From Fagopyrum homotropicum (Eukaryota > Streptophyta > Magnoliopsida > Caryophyllales > Polygonaceae), in the NCBI GenBank assembly GCA_033239125.1, contig BSWB01000003.1:38331001-38395000 (forward strand): a stretch of 64,000 nucleotides of DNA, written 5' to 3'. Under the pieces are notes generated by a model. It did no database searches, was not told where the DNA came from, and saw only the letters and a program-made list of their open reading frames with translations. Of this stretch, positions 44,701 to 55,423 are shown one piece after another; position 1 is the stretch's first letter, and every line of letters begins with the position of its first letter. The translations under genes and the position numbers were made by a program.

Positions 44701-46372
44701 GCATCCTTACCCGATAAGTCTCACGGCTCGAACCATGCTAATGACTTTACCGGCCCTTCCGAGGTCCCAACCTCAGAAAATCACCTTGTGTCCCATCTTT
44801 GTGGTGACTGTCACAGTCCTCTAGTTGATGTCTAAAACAGATCGATGACAGTCCATCCAATCCATCCCTAAGATGACTTCTTCATGCACTAGGTGCATGA
44901 CATAGAAGTCGGCTAACCAATCACAATTTCCCAAATGAATGGAACAACCGTGTACCTCTTGGATACCACTAACCTTACCCTCGTCGGGTAACCCTATAAT
45001 AAAGGGTCTCCCCTCTACCGTAACTAAGGACATCCTAGCTACACAATCATCGGATATAAAAGAGTGTGTAGCACCCGTATTAAATAAAACCCTTACAGGG
45101 AAGCCGTGAATCTGAATAGTACATGTGGCTGTCGGCGCCGTTGGATCAACTGCGCTACTCAACTCAAACACCTTGGCCTGGGTGCCTCTAGTCTCCATTG
45201 TGCCTCCACCACGACCCCTACCTCGGCTTTGTCCCTAGGCCGATCCCTATGAACGAGCCTGACCTGGACCCTCTGCTGGTGACTCTGGGCCTGATACTGA
45301 GGCGGTCTCTACCCACCTCCTACCATACTCGCAAGTGAAGAACCCTGTTGCAACTGTGTCTTGCTTGACAACAAAAAGCTGCTAGGTGGCCCACCTGGCC
45401 ACAAGTGAAACATGTCACGGGTGGCTTTCTACATGCATTCATAATGTGTACATACTCACCACAATTAAAGCACTATCGTCCCCGATCAGATGCTTGCATC
45501 GACTGCTGGGGACCAGAACGTCTTTGAGTCTGACTACGTCCATGCCTTGAAGCTCCTGCTCCCGAATTAGCTGGTCCTATCCTCTACCTCTTATTCGGCC
45601 CTCCGGACTGAATAACTCCCCTAGGACCTGGGTGGTCCCTCTCATATGACAAAGCTCGGTCCTGGTACTCCGCCAAGGAGTCACAACGGAATCCCACAAG
45701 GTAAGCACGGGTGGACTCCCTCAATCTTTGTGAAAATAGATAAACATGTTGGTCCGCCGGAGGTGCGGCGGGACCCAACAAAGCCAGCTCCTCATGAAAC
45801 AGCCTAATAGCCTCAATAACCGGGACATCCTCAAATCCCACCTCCAAGAAGTCTTGCACTCTATCCCTCCTCAGTGAAGTTCGGCAAAAGCTCTCCCTAA
45901 CGAGACTCAACATCTAATCCATTTTGGTAACACCGCCTCAAACTGTCCTCCACCAATACTGGGCCTGGTCTCGGAATAGCGTCTGGACCAGCTCAACATG
46001 TCGATACTCCGGGCATCAGACCGCCTCTAAAGCGGACTCTACATGTCCAATCCAGTGCTCGACCTCCAACTCTACCTTCCCGTCGAAGTAGGATACATGC
46101 TGTTGGTTGAAAGCCTTCAACCACGAATCCGGTCTCAGTGACCTAGCCTCGACTCTAGCCCTAGCACCCTAATCAACTATCTCTCGTGCAAATCTCTCTA
46201 GTGCAGCCCTGACCTGAGTCACCCTCTGCGAGACCTCAACCGATCTCGCAGGTACGGGGGGTGCGGGAGGTGGGGCTCCTGTCCTAAATGCTTCCTCCAC
46301 CTGCTGAACATACTCTCTAAACACGGAAGCTCCAAACATCAACCGAGGTCCACAGTTAAGTTGATGCATTTT
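41800..46372 (-). pseudogene. gag-pol: Tekay-type chromovirus E gag-pol (heavily decayed)
   Basis: From right to left: gag N-terminal remnant 46169-46369 (VFREYVQQVEEAFRTGAPPP), gag core 45584-45913, degraded zinc knuckles near 45360-45480, protease 44821-45198, RT 43903-44274 (FIDNISVYS, altered from FIDD), RNase H 43519-43890 (YSDASKLGLRC), integrase scraps 42271-42950, and chromodomain 41858-42109 (HPVAVLERSMRILRSKEIPM). Protease has NTGA in place of DTGA, and RT has lost its second Asp, so both active sites are damaged. TAG stops at 44275-44277 and 44329-44331 fall where relatives have CAG. The gag start codon is lost in a scrambled junction at the right end. Confidence 0.87.
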
Positions 46373-46600
46373 CTACTTCGTTTTTCCAAACCTCCAAACA
46401 TCAACCGAGGTTCGTTGAACATACTTTCTAAACACGGAAGTTCCAAACATCAACCGCGGGGTGCGGGAGGTGGATCTTTGGAAGAAGCTCCGTACACGGA
46501 AGCTTCTCTCCTTCTCCATTGTTATGGATGGAGGTAGTTGAGTTGATGCATCTTCTCCATTGTTATGTATGGGTCTTCTCCAAACATCAACCACAGAATC
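46373..46600. other. Scrambled junction between E gag and E 5' LTR fragment
   Basis: Mosaic of short copies of neighbouring DNA. CCAAACATCAACCG occurs four times between 46330 and 46590, AACATACT.TCTAAACACGG twice, GGGTGCGGGAGGTGG twice (46260, 46457), and AGTTGATGCAT twice. The blocks TTCTCCATTGTTATG at about 46515 and 46553 are inverted copies of LTR sequence at 46681-46700. It replaces the rest of the LTR, the PBS and the gag start. Confidence 0.75.
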
Positions 46601-47048
46601 CAAGCTCTCATCCACGACCTAAACTTTCTAGGAACACATGCATGCAAAGAAGGTCAAGAAGGAACATTCTTCCAAAGCTCCATCCATAACAATGGAGAAG
46701 GAGAGAAGAAGAAGAAGAAGAAGAAGAAGAAGAAGAAGAAGAAGAAGAAGAAGAAGAAGAAGAAGAAGAAGAAGAAGAAGAAGAAGAAGAAGAAGAAGAA
46801 GATATGCAACAAGGAAGAAGGAGAGAGGGAGGATAAATGGCTTACCGAACTGGATCCAAAGCTCTGTACTGTTGGCCACACCCAAGGAGATCCAAATGAG
46901 AAGATGATGGAGAAGAGAGCACAAGGGAGAGAAGAGTGGAAGAGACCAACGTGAAAGAGTTAGAATAAGGAAAGAGAGTGAGAGGGATGCTACATGGGGG
47001 GAGAACAATGGGTCAGTTGACATTCTCAGCTCCCTTTTTGCTAGAAAA
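46583..47048 (-). repeat. E 5' LTR fragment
   Basis: Homologous to 40968-41386 in the same orientation (CCACGACCTAAACTT, GAA tract, CTCCCTTTTTGCTAGAAAA). It is cut at 47048 by the Helitron and at 46583 by the scrambled junction. Confidence 0.78.
46706..46801. repeat. (GAA)n microsatellite in the E 5' LTR fragment
   Basis: About 30 uninterrupted GAA/AAG units, longer and purer than the copy at 41069-41150. Confidence 0.95.
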
Positions 47049-47059
47049 CTAGTTTAGCG

Positions 47060-47076
47060 CCCGTGCCGTGCACGGG
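47060..47076 (-). other. Helitron 3' terminal hairpin
   Basis: 7-bp stem, 3-base loop, 7 bases from the terminal CTAG. It acts as the transposition terminator in Helitrons. Confidence 0.85.
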
Positions 47077-48676
47077 TATTTGAAAATATATTTCTTACAG
47101 TTTTTTTTGTATGAGTAATTTTTTATAGATTTATTTTTCTTATTATATTTTGTTGATTTGATTACGAATGTTTATGTTAAATAGTATACGCATATAAGAA
47201 AAATAATAACAACATAGTTGTTGACCCAGTTCGGGGCATACTAAGCCAGGAGTGTCCACTATCTCTGTATTATAAAAATCACAATATTAATAATGTCAAA
47301 AAACAGTTAAATTGTGTACATTTAATATAATAGAAATCACGATGATAACCTTTGACGTGAAACCTCGAGCACATGTGCGACAGTACGATCCTGAAAAAGA
47401 GAAGAAGATAAACTTTATATAAGTGTAAGCTCAAGGACGGGTTATGATCGCTTGATATTATTGATTGAAAACAAAATAAAATGAAGAAGAAATTCTAACG
47501 TACCTTAAATTATGTTGCGAAAAACTTCGTCAAATACAACATTAGTTGTAGTATCTTGAACCTTGCCCTTAGGGTCACATATCATAATCCTTAATCCATC
47601 CCTGCTCGTCACTCTTGAGATAGCGACATATAATTGGCCGTGACTGAAGACCGGTCTAGGCAAATATATTCCAACCTGTGCAAGGGACTGACCTTGACTT
47701 TTATTTATAGTCATAGCAAAACATACCATAACTGGGAACTGTCTCCTTGGAAATTTAACAGGAATTTTCAAGTCTGTGGGTGTAAGAATTGTTCGCGGAA
47801 TGAAGACCTTATGACCTATATTGTTCCCAGATATTATTTCTGCCTCGATGATTTGTTTTCCAAGTCTCCTAACTATCAGTCTGGTTCCGTTACACAACCC
47901 TGCAGACTGATCAATGTTTCTCATCAACATAATTGGAATTCCAACTTTCAGTCTCAAGACATGGTTCGGAAACCCAGAACACTTGATGCAGTTCAAGAAC
48001 TCGCTCGAGTAGAAACCATCATCAAGATAACCTTCGCTTGGACATATACTATCCGAACTCAAGTACTCTGTCACGTCTCTAGGTATCAATGATAGAATAT
48101 AGTCATTAACCTTCTTAACAATCTCATTGGTAGGGGCGAGAATAGCTCTTTCTTGAAAGTAGCTCGGTGGATCCTGAATATTGTAACTCAAAGGATATAC
48201 ATGGTCAACAATAGTTGCAATCGAGTCACTTGTAGATGCAAGTAGGAGATCTTCGGGGATGGTAATTTGAGCTTCTCCATTAACACTTTCACCTTCCGTG
48301 CCATCTCCAATGCCCAATATCCAATCTGAAAACTCCTTAGCCTTTCGAGCTTCTAATTCAGTAACTCCACGTATAACCCTCATGTTTTGAGTTAAATTAA
48401 GCACCGTGCAGTGATCCCACAAATATGACGCATTGATTGCAGCAAAGACAATATCATGTCTACTTCCATGACTTACAACATGCAATATTTGTCTAAAATC
48501 ACCACAAAAAACGACAACGTTACCACCAAACGGGAGAAGTGAGCAGTTTGGATTATAAGATCGCATGACGTCCCTTAAACTTCTATCGAGCGCTTCAAAA
48601 CAACATTTGTTAACCATGGGTGCTTCATCCCATATTATCAGCTTTGTCTTTGACACTAACTCATCCAGATCCGTAC

Positions 48677-48773
48677 CTAAACATATAAGATTAAAACATT
48701 AATATATTGTTCAGTGTAATATGAACAATATATTAAAAAAGAAGTTTTAATAATTGAATAATAAGGTTTATAC
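48677..48773 (-). other. Second intron of the Helitron helicase gene
   Basis: 97 bases, GT...AG, AT-rich, between the Walker A and Walker B exons. Confidence 0.75.
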
Positions 48774-49257
48774 CTGCACGAATGTTGCATGTTGAACTTT
48801 CGTCAACATTTATTGGGATGTCAAACCTCGAATGAGCGGTTCTACCGCCTGGAAGCAAGAGAGCTGCATTACCACTCGAAGCAACTGTTAGAACGATCTC
48901 ACCTTTACTCCTCAAACCAGCCGAAAGGGATCTCCATATAAAAGTCTTTCCTGTTCCACCGTATCCATAAAGAAACCCCCCCCCCCTTATCAGCGGACAC
49001 AACACACATAATCTGATCATACACTCCCCTCTACTCGTCGGTGAAACTGGAAACCAATCTGTCATGGTCCAAAGATAACTGGGATCGATCATAGTTTAGT
49101 TCATCTTGAATTAGTCTATTATGCTGCTCCATAATCAAGGCTTCGTCACGATAAGGCATAGACTTATTCGTCTTCAAACTGCCGTCGTTCCTCTGTAAAA
49201 GTTTCTTTATCTCAACCAAGGCGTAATTTTGCAGCATGGCGTCATCTAATTGCAAAT

Positions 49258-49374
49258 CTACGTACAAATAAACCAAGTTAAACATGTTTACTTACCTAGT
49301 ACAAAATATACTAAATAAATTGAAAAAATAATGCAAAACTCGAATTAAATTCATATACATGAAAGAAAGCATAC
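49258..49374 (-). other. Intron of the Helitron helicase gene
   Basis: 117 bases, GT...AG, AT-rich. The flanking coding sequence is in frame only after removal. Confidence 0.7.
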
Positions 49375-49737
49375 CATTATTACGCAACACCCTTCTCTGT
49401 CGTGCAAGAATATCATCAGATAAGTACTTCCATACTTCGGCCCAAACCAGATGAGGCGATGACATGCTACCTGAGAGATACAACATGACGAATAAATTTC
49501 GAAGATAACCAGCAGTTCCCCAAAAACTTGCTTCTTTCATACCGTCAATGTATTTCCGGTCGTCATCCAACAACCCCATAGCATAACATGCTTCCCTAAA
49601 TGTGGCATATAGTGTACCGTTGATTGTCCGAGTTTCCTCGTAGCATGTAGGACCCTTAATATGATTCAGCAAAACCCTCAAGTAGTACCTCTCTCCAGAC
49701 CCAGGTGCAACGTGGTATATCCTTCCTAGTGTATATC

Positions 49738-49754
49738 CCGCACCTTGTGCGGGT
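49738..49754 (-). other. Second Helitron-like terminal hairpin
   Basis: On the minus strand CCCGCAC-AAG-GTGCGGG, then seven bases and CTAG (49727-49730): the same geometry as the true end at 47049. It overlaps the first readable codons of the helicase. The following base is G, not the expected T, so it may be a second element's end or a coincidence. Confidence 0.45.
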
Positions 49755-49777
49755 TTGTTAATAAAATAGCTTATCAT

Positions 49778-50024
49778 ATTACATTTTTTTACTATATTAT
49801 ATGTTGTTAACTTTATTAGTTATATGTTATGAGCTCGTATAAATAACGCGTCAAGTGTTACATAGTAAATGAGACCACGTAACCCATGTGTTGATCATTA
49901 ATAAGTTTTATACTAATAAAAAAAATTTAAAATCTAATTTATTATTTAATAAATAATAATTTAAAGAAAAAGAATAATCATATAATTTAAAAATACCATA
50001 ATCTGATACGAATTCAATTAGTAA
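49778..50024. other. AT-rich DNA, nothing recognised
   Basis: No ORF. A-rich tracts precede the duplicated block. Confidence 0.45.
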
Positions 50025-50735
50025 AAAAAGATTAATTGGCTTAATTTGTGATTTAGTAAAAAGATTTAATCCTAGAAAAAACATAGGAGCGCCACGTCAG
50101 CATTAGTTTCGTATGTTTTAGTAAAATATGCAAAATATAGATGTATATTTAGTATATTGATAAAATAAGAATTACGAATTTAATAGTTCAATTGTCCAGA
50201 AATCAGTAGGTTACAAGGACCCACAAATTAGTAGATCACAAGGACCCACAAGAGCACAACGATCCAAAAATCATTAGGTCACAACGACCCAAAAATCATT
50301 AGGTCAAAACGACCAAAAAATTTAGTAGGTCACAATGATTACATACAAATACTAATCCGATATGATTAAGTATTATATTTGATTCTGATCAAAAGGTTCA
50401 GAAATATATGAATTTTATAAGCCTCAAACACTCTACATCTATTTATACATGTTTTCGAAGTGTCATCCATTCCTCATAATCGATGTGGAAGAACAAAAAT
50501 CATATTTTACAAAATAACTATGGTTTAATTAAAAAAAGATTTATTAGTTTAATTCGTGATTTAGTAAAAAGTTTAATCCAAAAAAAACGTGGGGGCGCCA
50601 CGTCAAAATTAATGTCTTTTGTTTTAGTAAAGTATATAGAATATATATGTATAATTAGTATATTGATAAAATAAAAATTACGAATTTAATAGTTCAACGG
50701 TCCACAAATTACTAGGTCACAAACGACCCACAAAT
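50025..50735. repeat. Two copies of a 200-bp block, about 506 bp apart
   Basis: 50025-50230 and 50531-50735 share GATTTAGTAAAAAG, GCGCCACGTCA (50089 and 50595), TATATTGATAAAATAA and ACGAATTTAATAGTTCAA. Each is followed by copies of the AGTAGGTCACAA minisatellite, so the unit includes the satellite. Confidence 0.7.
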
Positions 50736-51065
50736 CAGTAGGTCACAAACGACCCACAAATCAGTAGGTCACAAACGAACCACAAATCAGTAGGTCACAA
50801 CGAAAATTAGTAGATCACAATGACCCCCACAAATTAGTAGATCACAACTCATAACGACTCACAAATCAGTAGGTTACAACGACCCACAAATAAGTAGGTC
50901 ACAACGATTCAAAAATCAGTAGCTCAGTAGGTCACAAACGACCCATATATCAATAGGTCACAAACAACCCACAAATTAATAGGTCACAAGGACCCACAAA
51001 TCATTAGATCACAAGAACCGACAAATCATTAGGTCACAATGACACAAGCATCAATAGGTCACAAC
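50700..51065 (+). repeat. Minisatellite, consensus CACAAATCAGTAGGTCACAA
   Basis: About 15 degenerate units of 17-25 bases, commonly followed by ACGACC. A shorter run lies at 50195-50345. It is cut off by the F LTR at 51066. Confidence 0.8.
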
Positions 51066-51435
51066 TGTAATAACCGAAAATTTTAAGTTTTCGACGAATG
51101 AAAATTAACCAAATCCGATACGACAATCATAATTAAATAAATAAATAAACTAAATAAAACGAGTTTAAACGTTATCATTTTATGTGACCTTAAATCACAT
51201 AAAATGATAACACAAAATTTATTAATAAAATAAATATATAAATAATAAAAATAAAGATAATACAGAATTAATTCCGTATTATATATTTTCCGTACCTAAC
51301 TAGAACCCGAGCGAGTGACGGATTCCTTTTCCGTGCTAATATAAAAGCGGGCCGGATGTGGGCCACTGCGAGGCCCAATCAGCAGCCCACCTCCTAATTT
51401 AACCTAACCCTAAATTTTCCTAATCACCCTACTAA
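51066..51435 (+). repeat. F LTR 1, truncated to its first 370 bp
   Basis: Starts TGTAATAACC after unrelated satellite DNA, fixing the family's LTR start. It matches 54387-54757 with few differences and stops after CCTACTAATTAA, where it joins filler and RT sequence. Confidence 0.9.
51340..51347 (+). promoter_or_regulatory. TATA box in F LTR 1
   Basis: TATAAAAG. The matching sites in LTR 2 (54661) and LTR 3 (62606) read TTTAAAAG. Confidence 0.5.
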
Positions 51436-51497
51436 TTAAGAACAAGTATCCACTGCCACGCATAGATGATCTGTGCATAGACTACAGAGAAGAAGAA
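51436..51497 (+). other. Templated filler at the F1 deletion junction
   Basis: After the LTR come a 35-base copy of RT sequence 51553-51587, then about 16 bases copied from 51516-51531, then the native RT from GAAGGACGGATCG. Joints share 2-4 bases (AA, CTGT, AGA), as in microhomology-mediated template switching. Confidence 0.75.
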
Positions 51498-54169
51498 GGA
51501 CGGATCGATGAGGCTGTGCATAGACTACAGAGAGCTGAACAAAGTAACCATCAAGAACAAGTATCCACTGCCACGCATAGATGATCTGTTGGACCAGTTA
51601 CATGGAGCGTCCGTGTTCTCGAGGATAGACTTGAGGTCAGGTTACCACCAGTTGAGGGTGAGAGATCAGGACATACCTAAGACGGCATTCCGGACTAGGT
51701 ATGGTCACTATGAGTTCATAGTGATGCCATTCGGGCTCACTAATGTACCAGCGGTGTTCATGGAGTTGATGAATGGGATATTCATTGACTTCTTAGACCA
51801 GTTTGTAGTGGTCTTCATTGACGACATCCTAGTCTACTCTAGGAGTCGGGAGGAGCATGCCGGACACTTGAGGACAATACTGCAGATTCTACAGGATAGC
51901 CAGCTATACGCTAAGCTATCCAAGTGCGAGTTTTGGATGTCAAAGGTGGCTTTCTTAGGTCACGTGGTGACTGCTGAGGGTATTAAGGTCGATCCGGCGA
52001 AGATCGAGTCAGTGTCTTCCTGGCAACCTCCTAAGAATGTTAAGGAGGTTCGCAGCTTTTTGGGTTTAGCAGGTTACTACCGCCGGTTTGTGGAAGGGTT
52101 CTCTTTGATTGCCCGACCACTTACTTGTCTTCTGAGGATGACCACTCGGTTTGTCTGGTCTGAACCGTGTCAGCAGAGTTTTGAGGAGCTAAAGAGGAGA
52201 TTGACGTCCGCTCCGATTTTAGCACAGCCTGAGGGTATTGATGACTTTGTGGTATATAGTGATGCATCCAAGCTGGGCTTGGGGTGTGTTTTGATGCAGA
52301 GGGGTAAGGTCATAGCCTATGCGTCTTGACAGTTGAAGACGTATGAGGAGAACTACCCCACACATGATCTAGAGTTGGCTGCAGTAGTCCATGCTCTTAA
52401 GATCTGGCGTCACTATCTCTATGGGGCGACATGTCAGATCTTTACAGACCACAAGAGTCTGAAGTACATATTCACTCAGCGAGAGTTGAATAACCGCCAG
52501 AGGCGGTGGTTAGAGTTGATCAAGGACTTTGACCTTGAGATCCTTTACCACCCCGGAAAGGCGAATGTGGTAGCTGATGCTTTGAGCCGGAAGACGCCTA
52601 GAGAGGGCGATAGCCCGGTTGACAGTACAGCCACAGTTGCAGAGGGACTTGGCTTGGTTGGAGATAGAGGTTCAGTTTCCCGATACGGATGGTCAGTTGT
52701 CTACTATGGAGTTATTTCCTGATCTGTTGGATGAGATCCGACAGAAGCAGGAGACCTGCCCTACTTTGATCAGGATCCGTGACAAGATGTCTCGAGATGA
52801 GGCCCCACAGTTTACTATTGGTGCAGATGGAGTGATGAGGCGTCAGGATCGCGTTTGGGTACCGTCAGACAGTGAGTTGAGACAGAGGATACTAAGTGAG
52901 GCTCATGCTACCCCCTACTCAGTACATCCTGGAGCGAGTAAGATGTACAAGGATGTGAGACGGTCCTTCTGGTGGGGTGGTTTAAAGCCCGATGTGACTC
53001 GATATGTAGCTCAGTGCGCGACCTGCCAACAGGTCAAAATTGAGCACCGTAGGTCTGGAGGAGAGCTCCACCCACTTCCAGTGCCACAGTGGAAGTGGGA
53101 GGATATATCTATGGATTTTGTCACTGGTTTGAGACTCAGCAGAGGATTTGATGCTATTTGGGTAGTGGTAGACCGCCTGACGAAGACCGCACGTTTCATT
53201 CCGATTAAGGAGACGTGGCCGGTGAGTCGTCTGGCTGAGGAGTTCACCAGGCACATCGTGAGACTCCATGGGGTACCGAGGACTATTGTCTCTGACCGAG
53301 ATGGACGTTTCACCTCGAGATTTTGGCAGCAGGTACATACTGCTTTGGGTACGAGTCTCCACTTCACTACCGCCTATCATCCATAGACAGACGGGCAGTC
53401 TGAGAGGACCATTCAGACCTTAGAGGATATGCTTCGGGCGTGTGTACTTGATTGGGGACAGGTATGGCCAGATCATCTTCCACTGGTAGAGTTCTCGTAT
53501 AACAATAGCTGGCACGCATCTATTGGGATGGCTCCTTATGAGGCTTTGTACGGACGGAGATGTCGTACACCCTTATGTTGGGATGAGCCTAGCAGAGTCG
53601 ATGGAGTAGCTCCAGATCAGGTACAGGATGACATCGCTCGGATTGCCCTAGTCCGAGAGAGGATGTTAGTAGCCCAGAGTCGTCAGAAGTCCTACGCCGA
53701 CAAAAGGCGTCGACCTTTGGAGTTTAGGGTGGGTGCTCAGGTGTGGTTGAGAGTGTCACCCACGAGGGGAGTCAGGCGTTTCGGCATAAAGGGGAAGCTG
53801 AGTCCCCGATATGTCGGACCTTTTGAGATCTTAGAGAGAGTTGGAGAGGTGGCCTACAGACTAGCACTACCACCGAGACTAGAGAGTGTCCATCCGGTCT
53901 TTCATGTATCTCAGTTGAGAGAGTACATTCCGGATCCGAGACACGTCATCAGCCATGAGGACCTGACAGTTGAGCCTGACCATACATTTGTAGAGCACCC
54001 AGTAGCTGTCTTGGAACGCAGTACCAGACGTCTGCGATCCAAGGAGATACCTATGCTGAGGATCCAGTGGTCTAGGAGAGGAGTTGATGAGGCCACTTGG
54101 GAGACTGAGGAGAGTATTAGACGTAACTATCCCGAGTTCTTTGCGGGGTTAGAGGCTGTTTCTGTTTGA
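51498..54169 (+). pseudogene. pol: F1 pol: RT, RNase H, integrase, chromodomain (three breaks)
   Basis: RT with VVFIDDILVYS, RNase H with YSDASKLGLG, integrase with the HHCC region and MDFVTGLRL...SDRDGRFT...GQSERTIQ, and a C-terminal chromodomain (EIPMLRIQWSRRG ... ATWETEE). Compared with F2 it has TGA at 52327-52329 (CGA in F2), a 2-base deletion near 52603-52607, and TAG at 53384-53386 (CAG in F2). Both stops are single C-to-T changes. Without gag, protease and the RT N-terminus it could not move even if open. Confidence 0.92.
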
Positions 54170-54386
54170 CGAGTTAGTACTCAGATGTTGTGTTGTTTGA
54201 CCTTTCAGGTTTTCATGTTGTTTTAAGTGTTGCTGTTTCTCTTTGTGATACTTGGTTGTTTGATGCCTGAGTAGCTGCTTGGTAGAAAACGAGGATGTCG
54301 ATAAAACTAAAATATACCGAAAGAAATGTGTGAGTAAGGGAAATAATCTAAGTTTCGGGACGAAACTTCTTTTAAGGGGGCACTGA
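54170..54386 (+). other. F1 3' untranslated region and PPT
   Basis: Ends CTTCTTTTAAGGGGGCACTGA before the LTR (split: CTTCTTTTAA and GGGGGCACTGA); the G-rich part is the likely PPT. The same sequence precedes LTR 3 at 62332. Confidence 0.7.
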
Positions 54387-55364
54387 TGTAATAACCGAAA
54401 ATTTTAAGTTTTCGACGAATGGAAATTAACCAAATCCGATACGACAATCATAATTAAATAAATAAATAAACTAAATAAAACGAGTTTAAACGTTATCATT
54501 TTATGTGACCTTAAATCACATAAAATGATAACACAAAATTTATTAATAAAATAAATATATAAATAATAAAAATAAAGATAATACAGAATTAATTCCGTAT
54601 TATATATTTTCCGTACCTAACTAGAACCCGAGCGAGTGACGGATTCCTTTTCCGTGCTAATTTAAAAGCGGGCCGGATGTGGGCCACTGCGAGGCCCAAT
54701 CAGCAGCCCACCTCCTAATTTAACCTAACCCTAAATTTTCCTAATCACCCTACTAATTAATCTTCTCCTAATCTACTGTCGTTACAACTTCTGCCGCCCT
54801 ACTTCTCGCAAAGCTTCGTTACACAGCAATTGGCCGCCGGAATTCCTGCAAACGCTGCTGCCTCGTCTTCAACCGGAGCGCCGCCGCCCGCCGACCGCCG
54901 ACCGCCGCAGTGAGCCGGTAAGCTGCGTCCTTCTCTTCTTTCCGTTCTTCTCCTTCTCTCTCGCTGTCCCGATGCTTACACCGTCGACGCTGCAGTACCC
55001 AGGGACGCCGCCGCTTCTCCCCTTGTCGTGGACCGCCGTGCGACCGTCGGAACGCCAGTGAACACTTCGCAGTACCGGAATCCGGTAAGTGTTGCTTCTT
55101 CTTCTCCTCGCTCTTGGTCTCGATCGAGAACGCTAACCTCCGCCCTCTTCGGTCTGTAGCACCGCCGCTCCCGACAACCAGACCCTCGCTACCGCTGTGA
55201 ACCGCCGCCTCTGCTGCTGTCCCGTACCGGTGACGACGACGCACCCGCTGCACCTGGACCAGATTAGCACTTCCCCGGGGGTGTAGGTTAGTCCAGATTA
55301 GTGCTGTTGAGTATTTACAGTAAAGAATATGTATACATATATATGTATGGGTAAAAGACGTAAT

Positions 55365-55423
<59 letters not shown>

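Larger units (their letters stand above)
47049..49777 (-). mobile_element. Helitron, 3' part with helicase gene
   Basis: Rolling-circle transposon on the minus strand. The 3' terminus is textbook: hairpin CCCGTGC-ACG-GCACGGG (47060-47076), seven bases, then CTAG (47049-47052) followed by a host T on that strand. The host sequence is the E LTR, and the sister LTR at 41378 shows the uninterrupted site. The helicase gene fills 47505 to about 49750. The Rep domain and 5' terminus are absent, so the element is 5'-truncated, either near 49750 or somewhere in the AT-rich DNA beyond. Confidence 0.85.
47505..49777 (-). pseudogene. Helitron Pif1-like helicase, three exons, 5' truncated
   Basis: Exon a runs from about 49750 down to 49375 (GERYYLRVLLNHIKGPTCYE, EASFWGTAGYLRNLFV). 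Intron 49374-49258 has GTATGC...CGTAG ends, and splicing joins RNN to DLQLDDAMLQNYALVEIKK in frame. Exon b runs to 48774 and includes Walker A (YGYGGTGKTF). Intron 48773-48677 has GTATAA...TTTAG ends and joins NIRAG to TDLDELVSK in frame. Exon c (48676-47505) has Walker B (LIIWDEAPM) and the C-terminal AISRVTSRDGLRI block, ending ...VFDEVFRNII. Two defects: TAG at 49031-49033 at a Gln position, and an 11-base C run at 48976-48986 that puts Walker A one base out of frame. The helicase would unwind DNA for rolling-circle transposition. Confidence 0.85.
51066..54386 (+). mobile_element. Tekay-type element F1, internally deleted
   Basis: A truncated 5' LTR is joined to RT; the rest of the LTR, PBS, leader, gag, protease and RT N-terminus are missing. 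It then continues to the pol end and shares the LTR at 54387 with F2. Where both are present (51498-54386 against 59441-62331) they are nearly identical. Confidence 0.9.

Noticed and set aside
54819..55253. 144-codon antisense ORF in F LTRs (also 62764-63198)
   Set aside because: Lies in the GC-rich block, is low-complexity, and is identical in both LTRs because they are recent.
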